DNA of 64,000 nt from Streptomyces sp. 71268 (GTDB lineage: Bacteria; Actinomycetota; Actinomycetes; Streptomycetales; Streptomycetaceae). Made by a program: the position numbers and the translations under genes. The DNA lies in contig NZ_CP114200.1 in assembly GCF_029392895.1 (NCBI RefSeq), positions 5,834,501-5,898,500 of the forward strand, read 5' to 3'. Below are positions 58,450-64,000 of this stretch, piece after piece (within the stretch, counting starts at the first letter, position 1; every line of letters starts with the position of its first letter). A model generated the notes under the pieces. It saw only the letters and a program-made list of their open reading frames with translations, ran no database searches and had not been told where the DNA came from.

Positions 58450-60027
58450 ATGAGCACACCGACCGTACGCCGAGCCGGCCCTCGGGAGTGGGGAGGGTTG
58501 GCCGTCCTCTCGCTGCCCACCGTGTTGCTCGGCCTCGACGTCACCGTGCTGTACCTCGTCCTCCCCTCGCTCGCGGAGGATCTGCACCCGAGCGCCACCC
58601 AAGAGCTGTGGATCATGGACGCGTACGGCTTCCTGATCGCCGGCTTCCTGATCACCATGGGCACGCTGGGCGACCGGATCGGCCGCCGCAAGCTGCTGAT
58701 GATCGGGGCGGCCGCCTTCGGGGTCGTCTCGGTCGTGGCCGCGTACTCCGACAGCGTCAACGTGCTCATCGCCGCGCGTGGGGCGCTGGGAATCGCCGGC
58801 GCCACGCTGATGCCGTCGACACTCGCGCTGATCAGCAACATGTTCGCCGACCCACGCCAGCGGTCGCTGGCCATCGGGGTCTGGGCGACGAGCTTCGCGC
58901 TCGGCATGGCGCTCGGCCCGGTGGTCGGCGGCGCGATGCTGGATCGGTTCTGGTGGGGTTCGGCTTTCCTCCTCGCGGTCCCGGTCGCGATCGTCCTCCT
59001 GGTGGTCGCGCCGGTGTTGATACCCGAGTACCGCGCGCCGCGGAACGGCGGGTTCGACCTGCTCAGCGTCGCGCTGTCGCTGGTCGCGATCCTGCCGGTC
59101 GTCTACGCGGTGAAGCGGGTCGCCGTGGACGGCTTCCAGGCCCCCACCGTCGGCGCCACGGTGATCGGCCTGGCGGGCGCGGCGCTGTTCGTCCGCCGGC
59201 AGGGCAGGTTGGCGAGCCCGCTGCTGGACGTACGGCTCTTCGCCAACCGCACGTTCAGCGCCGCGCTGAGCGTGCTGCTCGTGGGGCTGGTCGGCGTCGG
59301 TGGTGCGATGCTGCTGATCACGCAGCAACTCCAGCTCGTCGCGGAACTGCCACCGATCGAAGCGGGCCTGTGGATGGGGCCGCCCGCGCTGATGATGCTC
59401 GTGGCCGCGATCGGGTCGCCGCTGGTCGCGCGCCGCGTGCCGGCGGGGATCGTGGTGGCCGCCGCGCTGGGGCTCGCGACGTTCGGGTACGCCCTCCTCA
59501 CCCAGGTCACCGCCACGAGCGGGGTCGCCCTGCTCGTGGTGGGCTTCGGGCTGGTCTACCTGGGGCTCGGGTCGATCGCGGCCCTGGGCACGGACCTGGT
59601 GGTGGGGGCCGCGCCCCCGGAGAAGGCCGGCTCCGCGTCGGCGATGTCGGAGACCGTGCAGGAACTCGGTCTCGCCCTGGGCGTGGCGACCCTGGGCAGC
59701 CTGGCCACCGCCGTCTACCGTGCCCGCGTCGACGGTCGGCTCCCGGACGGTACGCCTCCCGAGGTCGCCGACGCGGCGGGCGACAGCCTCGCCGGCGCGT
59801 CCTCGGTGGCGGACCGGCTGCCCGCTGGCTGGCTCGACCAGGCGAAGGAGGCCGCGACATCGGGGCTGCACGTCGCCATGCTGGTCGCCGCAGTGAGCAC
59901 CCTGGTGCTCGCGTTCCTGTCGGCCGTCGTGTTGCGACACGTCGGCACGATCGGCGCCGACGAGCCGAAGGGCGACGAGGCGGATTCGGCGGAACCTGCT
60001 GGCCAGAAGGCCGAGCGGGGAGCCTGA
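58450..60027 (+). CDS. DHA2-family MFS efflux pump (SmvA/LfrA-like)
   Basis: 525 residues with 14 membrane segments. The N-terminal signature LGLDVTVLYLVLPSLAEDL, then ELWIMDAYGFLIAGFLITMG and LGDRIGRRKLL, matches the quaternary-ammonium/fluoroquinolone exporters of the SmvA/LfrA group. A Glu/Asp-rich cytoplasmic tail ends it. ATG 58450 is chosen; an upstream in-frame ATG at 58264 would translate the phased-repeat promoter region. It is divergent from, and probably activated by, the AfsR-like regulator. Confidence 0.92.
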   Translation: MSTPTVRRAGPREWGGLAVLSLPTVLLGLDVTVLYLVLPSLAEDLHPSATQELWIMDAYGFLIAGFLITMGTLGDRIGRRKLLMIGAAAFGVVSVVAAYSDSVNVLIAARGALGIAGATLMPSTLALISNMFADPRQRSLAIGVWATSFALGMALGPVVGGAMLDRFWWGSAFLLAVPVAIVLLVVAPVLIPEYRAPRNGGFDLLSVALSLVAILPVVYAVKRVAVDGFQAPTVGATVIGLAGAALFVRRQGRLASPLLDVRLFANRTFSAALSVLLVGLVGVGGAMLLITQQLQLVAELPPIEAGLWMGPPALMMLVAAIGSPLVARRVPAGIVVAAALGLATFGYALLTQVTATSGVALLVVGFGLVYLGLGSIAALGTDLVVGAAPPEKAGSASAMSETVQELGLALGVATLGSLATAVYRARVDGRLPDGTPPEVADAAGDSLAGASSVADRLPAGWLDQAKEAATSGLHVAMLVAAVSTLVLAFLSAVVLRHVGTIGADEPKGDEADSAEPAGQKAERGA

Positions 60028-60127
60028 GCACGATGGGTCGTCGTTCGTCTTCATGCCATTGACGCTAGGGCTCCAGAGAGGCGAACGGCCTGTTCGATGG
60101 AGTGAACACCCCTTACGTGTGAGCGAG

Positions 60128-60154
60128 TTATCCACAGGCGTTGGTCTGTCCACA
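60128..60154. promoter_or_regulatory. Two DnaA-box-like sites
   Basis: TTATCCACA at 60128-60136 is a perfect DnaA 9-mer, and CTGTCCACA at 60146-60154 differs by one base from the streptomycete form TTGTCCACA. They lie in the same orientation, 18 bp apart, about 235 bp before the SSB gene. The rest of the 360-bp gap holds nothing recognised. Confidence 0.5.
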
Positions 60155-60387
60155 CGCTCCAGCGAGATCCTCGCGCCGAGCGCACGATGGGACCACTCGC
60201 GGCGGGTGCGACCGACGAAGCACACAGAGCAGGCGGTAGCGCACGAGCGGCGAGTGGCGGGGCGGTCCCGTTGTGCCATCGGGCGCGACGGGACCGGCCC
60301 GGACGGCTGGTCACCCAGCGGCGCGGAGCACGCGCGACACATGGATGAGTGACTGACGGATGCGTGGCCAAGGAAGCGAGGGGCGAG

Positions 60388-60891
60388 ATGAACGAGACCG
60401 AAGTGACGGTGGTGGGTAACGCGGCGACGCGGCCGGAGTACAGGGAGACGGCGGCGGGGGTCGCGGTGGTGCGGTTCCGGCTCGCCGTGACCGCCCGACG
60501 CTGGGACCGTGAGCGGACGCAGTGGGAGGACGGCGGGACGAGTTTCTACACGGTGCGGGCCTGGCGTGCCCTGGCGGGGAACGTGGCCGCTTCGGTGACG
60601 CTCGGTGAACCGCTCATCGTACGGGGCCGGTTGCGCATCCAGGAGCGGGAGCGGGACGGGAAGTGGTGGTTCTCGGCCGACCTCGACGCGTTCGCCATCG
60701 GCCACGACCTGGCGCGCGGCACGTCGGCGTTCCGGCGGGTGACTCAGGTGAGGCAGCCGACATCCGGAACGCCTGAAGTCCCCTCTTCGGGCGTACCAAC
60801 GGGAGTTGAACCCTTCGTGGCAGCGGCGGCCGGAGGGGGAGTCCGGGAAGCGGTGTCGGATATCTCGGCTATGGGGGCAACGACCCCATGA
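60388..60891 (+). CDS. ssbB: Single-stranded DNA-binding protein, second-copy type
   Basis: 167 residues. One OB-fold: MNETEVTVVGNAATRPEYRE, then VVRFRLAVTARRWDRERTQW, then SFYTVRAWRALAGNVAASVT and GEPLIVRGRLRIQERE (residues 1-110), with a poorly conserved tail. The acidic tip typical of the main SSB (DDDxPF-like) is missing, which fits the shorter paralogue used in Streptomyces for chromosome segregation during sporulation. ATG 60388 follows GGGGCGAG; the longer frame from 60349 is unlikely. The gene symbol is a best guess from type and the downstream ettA neighbour. Confidence 0.85.
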   Translation: MNETEVTVVGNAATRPEYRETAAGVAVVRFRLAVTARRWDRERTQWEDGGTSFYTVRAWRALAGNVAASVTLGEPLIVRGRLRIQERERDGKWWFSADLDAFAIGHDLARGTSAFRRVTQVRQPTSGTPEVPSSGVPTGVEPFVAAAAGGGVREAVSDISAMGATTP

Positions 60892-61105
60892 ATCCACGGG
60901 GATTTATCGATAATCGTGACCCGTGAACCGCGATGCGGATAACGATTCCGAGTCGGATCGGTGGCCAAGCCTGGCTATCAGGGGGTCAGGGTCTGGCCCG
61001 TACTTAGGATCGCCGTCCGTAGTAACGAGGGCTCCCGGGTTTTGAGTTCGCTGTCAGGGCGACGCAGGTCGGTGACCGCTCGCGCCTGCCCTGGAAGGGA
61101 AATCC

Positions 61106-62563
61106 ATGCTTTCTGTCACGAGGCGGAGTACCGGCCGCCTTGCCGTCGTGGCCCTGACCTTCGGGCTGGTCGCTGCGGGTGCGATCGGCGTGGCGGGGCC
61201 GGCCGCGGCGGACGAGGTGCCCATGCACCGTGGCGGCGCGACGGCGACGCTCGGCGGCCTCAAGACCTTCGATCAGGCGGTCATTCGCGAGGGCGGCAAG
61301 GCTCAGAAGATCGGCGCAGGCCTTTTCGAGATGTCCGTCGACAATGGCGGCACGATCCAGAGCTACTGCGTCGACATCCACAACCCGACCCAGGACCAGG
61401 CGAAGTACCAGGAAGTGCCCTGGAAGTCCTCGTCGCTCCACGACAACCCCGACGCGGGAAAGATTCGCTGGATTCTCCAGCACTCCTACCCGCAGATAAA
61501 CGACCTCGACCGACTGGCCGAAGTGGCCGGCACGGGCACATTGAGTGAGAAGACCGCCGCAGCCGGTACGCAGGTGGCGATCTGGCGTTACTCGGATCAC
61601 ATCCGGGTGGACGCCGTGGACCCCCAGGCGGAGAAACTCGCCGACTACCTGTACAAGGCGGCGCGAACCGTCGCGGAACCCAGGGCGTCGCTCACGCTCG
61701 ACCCGCCCGCGATCGCCGGCAAGACCGGCAAGCGGCTCGGCCCGGTGACGGTGCGGACCAACGCGAGCAGCGTCACCGTCGCGCCGCCCACGACCACCGT
61801 GCCCTCCGGCGTGAAGGTGGTCGACGGCAACGGCAAGCCGATCACGCGGGCGGTCAACGGCACCAAACTCTTCCTCGACGTGCCCGCCGGGTCGCCGGAC
61901 GGCACGGCCGGGCTGACGGTGGAGGCGTCCGCCAAGGTGCCCGTCGGCCGGGCCTTCACCGGCGTCGGGCAGCACACCAAGAGCCAGACGCAGATCCTGG
62001 CGGGCTCCAGCGAGAGCACCGTCTCGGCCAAGGCCACGGCGATCTGGGCCAGGAGCGGGGCCATACCGGCGATCTCGGCCAGGCAGAACTGCGCCAAGGG
62101 CGGTGTGGACGTCACGGTGGCGAACAAGGGCGACGCGGCGTTCAGCTACACGCTGGCGGGGCGCGAGTACACGGTCGTCCCGTCCACGACCAAGACCATC
62201 ACCGTGCCGACGCAGGAGGACCAGGCGTACCGGTTCACGCTCGTCGGCCCGGATGGCTTGGAGAAGACCTTCACCGGGGCGCTGGACTGCCAGACCGTGA
62301 CCGAAGGTGGTCGCGCCGACGACGCCTCCACCGTCGCCGGCGACGGGGCCCCGCCGACCGCGCGACCGAGCCCCGCCGCAGCGGACGGCACCACGGGGAA
62401 CGAGATGGCGGCGCCCGAGAGCGGTGACCTCGCCGACACCGGGAGCAGCAGTCCGGTTGCCCTGATCGCGGGCATAGCGGGTGCGCTGCTGGTCGTCGGT
62501 GGCGGTGCGCTGTTCCTCGCCCGCAGGAAGAGGGCGACACCGCCGAGCGAGCCGAACGAGTAG
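61106..62563 (+). CDS. Thioester-domain (TQXA) surface protein with sortase signal
   Basis: 485 residues. A signal peptide (1-35, cleavage after GPAAA) is followed by a thioester domain: Cys88 in QSYCVDIHN and Gln156 in GTQVAIWRYSD, the pair that forms the internal Cys-Gln ester with which such adhesins bond covalently to target amines. Ig/beta-rich domains fill the middle. The end has LADTG (442-446), a membrane helix and RRK, a sortase signal of the LAxTG type used by actinobacterial class E sortases. It is expected on the cell wall. An A/T-rich dyad (TTATCGATAA at 60904) in the upstream gap may mark its promoter. Confidence 0.9.
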   Translation: MLSVTRRSTGRLAVVALTFGLVAAGAIGVAGPAAADEVPMHRGGATATLGGLKTFDQAVIREGGKAQKIGAGLFEMSVDNGGTIQSYCVDIHNPTQDQAKYQEVPWKSSSLHDNPDAGKIRWILQHSYPQINDLDRLAEVAGTGTLSEKTAAAGTQVAIWRYSDHIRVDAVDPQAEKLADYLYKAARTVAEPRASLTLDPPAIAGKTGKRLGPVTVRTNASSVTVAPPTTTVPSGVKVVDGNGKPITRAVNGTKLFLDVPAGSPDGTAGLTVEASAKVPVGRAFTGVGQHTKSQTQILAGSSESTVSAKATAIWARSGAIPAISARQNCAKGGVDVTVANKGDAAFSYTLAGREYTVVPSTTKTITVPTQEDQAYRFTLVGPDGLEKTFTGALDCQTVTEGGRADDASTVAGDGAPPTARPSPAAADGTTGNEMAAPESGDLADTGSSSPVALIAGIAGALLVVGGGALFLARRKRATPPSEPNE

Positions 62564-63137
62564 GGCCCGCGGCCTACGCTCACGGCCCTCGGTCCCGCCC
62601 ACGGCTCACGCTCGTGGCCCACGCCCACGGCCCCTGCCCATGGCTCACGGGACGGTCCGGCGTCGGCGGCGCGTACGGGGACGGAGACGGAGACGGGAAG
62701 CTACTCGGCGTCTGGCGGCCGGCGGCCATCGACAGGTGGCCCGGTGACCGCCGGATGACCGAGGCGGGTAACCGAATGTGCACGGTCGTGTCCCGGTGCG
62801 GACTGTGGGACCCGTCACTACCACCGTCGCGTCGGAGGGGGCGGCCCGGGCCCAGTCGGCTCGTCCCGCATCCGGGCCGGGTCGGCTCGCCCCGGATGCG
62901 GGGCCAGCCCGAGGGCGGTGCGGGGTGGGGCCCGAAGCCGGGAAGCGAGCGTGCGGCGGCGGGCCGGTGGGGCGCTCGGACGGATGACGTGTACAGCTCG
63001 TGCGCGGCCTACCGACAGGCCGCGCGATGCCGGAGCGGACGGCTGGCGGCCGGGGACCTTACTCGTTTTCGCCCAGCTCTACCCGTACGGCAAGATGGTT
63101 CTATCTGCCCACTCTCATGATTGCCGGACGGTTTCTC
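62564..63137. other. Gene-free interval upstream of ettA
   Basis: 574 bp. The first 80 bp carry several imperfect copies of CCCACGGC; the rest is G/C-rich with shadow frames only. Promoter and leader of ettA are expected in the last 150 bp; no ribosome-binding site is evident near the proposed start. Confidence 0.4.
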
Positions 63138-64000
63138 TTGGCTGAGTACATCTACACCATGCGCAAGGCCCGAAAGGCCCATGGCGACAAGGTGATCCTC
63201 GACGACGTCAACCTGAACTTCCTGCCGGGCGCGAAGATCGGTGTCGTCGGCCCGAACGGTGCGGGTAAGTCGACCGTTCTCAAGATCATGGCCGGTCTTG
63301 AGCAGCCGTCCAACGGTGATGCCTTCCTCGCGCCCGGTTTCACCGTCGGCATGCTGCTCCAGGAGCCGCCGCTGGACGAGTCCAAGACGGTCCTGCAGAA
63401 CGTGCAGGACGGCGCCGCGGAGCTGATGGGCAAGCTCAAGCGCTTCAACGAGGTGGCCGAGCTGATGGCGACCGACTACTCGGACGCCTTGATGGAGGAG
63501 ATGGGCAAGCTCCAGGAGGATCTTGACCACGCCAACGCCTGGGACCTCGACACCCAGCTTGAGCAGGCCATGGACGCCCTGGGTTGCCCGCCGGGTGACT
63601 GGCCGGTCACCAACCTCTCGGGTGGTGAGCGCCGTCGCGTGGCGCTCTGCAAGCTGCTGCTTGAGGCCCCTGACCTGCTGCTCCTCGACGAGCCCACCAA
63701 CCACCTGGACGCCGAGTCCGTGCAGTGGCTGGAGCAGCACCTCGCCAAGTACGCCGGCACCGTCGTCGCCGTCACCCACGACCGGTACTTCCTCGACAAC
63801 GTCGCCGAGTGGATTCTGGAGCTCGACCGCGGCCGGGCCCACCCGTACGAGGGCAACTACTCGACCTACCTCGACAAGAAGGCCACCCGGCTCAAGGTGG
63901 AGGGGCAGAAGGACGCCAAGCGCGCCAAGCGCCTCAAGGAAGAGCTGGAGTGGGTCCGCTCCAACGCCAAGGGCCGGCAGGCCAAGTCGAAGGCGCGTCT
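63138..64000 (+). CDS. ettA: Energy-dependent translational throttle protein EttA (3' end beyond window)
   Basis: About 287 residues of an ABC-F protein are visible, without the stop. The first ATPase domain is complete: Walker A GPNGAGKST near residue 39, signature LSGGERRR, Walker B LLLLDEPTNHLD, H-loop THDRYFLDN. The linker (KVEGQKDAKRAKRLKEEL) begins at the edge. The opening AEYIYTMRKARKAHGDK is the standard EttA start. EttA binds the ribosomal E site and restrains initiation when ATP is low. TTG 63138 fits the family start; an ATG at 63117 in the same frame would add seven residues and cannot be excluded. Confidence 0.95.
   Translation, partial: MAEYIYTMRKARKAHGDKVILDDVNLNFLPGAKIGVVGPNGAGKSTVLKIMAGLEQPSNGDAFLAPGFTVGMLLQEPPLDESKTVLQNVQDGAAELMGKLKRFNEVAELMATDYSDALMEEMGKLQEDLDHANAWDLDTQLEQAMDALGCPPGDWPVTNLSGGERRRVALCKLLLEAPDLLLLDEPTNHLDAESVQWLEQHLAKYAGTVVAVTHDRYFLDNVAEWILELDRGRAHPYEGNYSTYLDKKATRLKVEGQKDAKRAKRLKEELEWVRSNAKGRQAKSKAR

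Noticed and set aside
1..64000. CRISPR array or rRNA operon
   Set aside because: No regularly spaced direct repeats of suitable length and no rRNA-like sequence were seen; the only tandem arrays are the 15-bp coding repeats and the 10-bp promoter repeats.

Overview
The window is high-GC DNA (very G/C-rich third codon positions, GTG/TTG starts, rare TTA codons) and looks like a Streptomyces or closely related actinomycete chromosome. Gene families typical of that genus are present: paired dynamin-like GTPases, an XRE/TPR regulator followed by tightly coupled small genes, a BTAD/NB-ARC (AfsR-like) regulator, a SpoIIE-type phosphatase, a thioester-domain surface protein, and EttA.

Layout. (1) 1-7036: the 5' part of a secreted SdrD-B-like protein, a HAD phosphatase, an XRE/TPR regulator followed by three small genes (the last two starting on 4-bp overlaps), and a secreted allene-oxide-cyclase-like barrel protein. 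(2) 7220-25381: a compact non-ribosomal peptide cluster. It has an MFS exporter, MbtH protein, an unusual carbamoyltransferase, an A-PCP initiation NRPS, a C-A-PCP-C-A-PCP-TE NRPS, an SbnA/SbnB-like pair that should make L-2,3-diaminopropionate (Dap), a LuxR-type regulator, and a convergent AmiE-type amidase. It predicts a three-residue peptide containing Dap and probably a ureido group. TTA codons in the large NRPS and in the SbnA-like gene suggest bldA control. (3) 25711-29302: a STAND/NLR-like ATPase with TPRs, translationally coupled to a small membrane-anchored protein. The C-terminus of the small protein and the N-terminus of the NLR share a short N/Y/T/I-rich motif, the arrangement expected of a prion-like (amyloid-motif) signalling pair. 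(4) 29661-34708: dynB-dynA-like dynamin genes with large low-complexity insertions.

(5) 35086-52420: a tRNA-Arg(UCU) gene whose 3' 51 bp are repeated exactly at 52370-52420. The repeats bound a 17.3-kb integrated island without an intact integrase. It carries an exonuclease-BRCT-TerD fusion, two efflux/regulator modules (DHA2 MFS with TetR, and a heterodimeric ABC exporter with a second TetR and a clear palindromic operator), a PucR-like regulator divergent from an esterase, GNAT, PhyH and AraC/GyrI genes, then a decaying right end (VanZ fragment, lipoprotein, frameshifted IS5-type element). A serine-recombinase C-terminal fragment lies just beyond the right repeat and reads into it. (6) 53032-64000: PAS-GAF-SpoIIE phosphatase, an AfsR-like regulator divergent from a DHA2 efflux pump with 10-bp phased repeats between them, a single-stranded DNA-binding protein preceded by two DnaA-box-like sites, a sortase-anchored thioester adhesin, and the 5' part of ettA.

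No CRISPR array or rRNA gene was seen. All coordinates, motifs and adenylation-pocket readings were made by eye; no database search was run.
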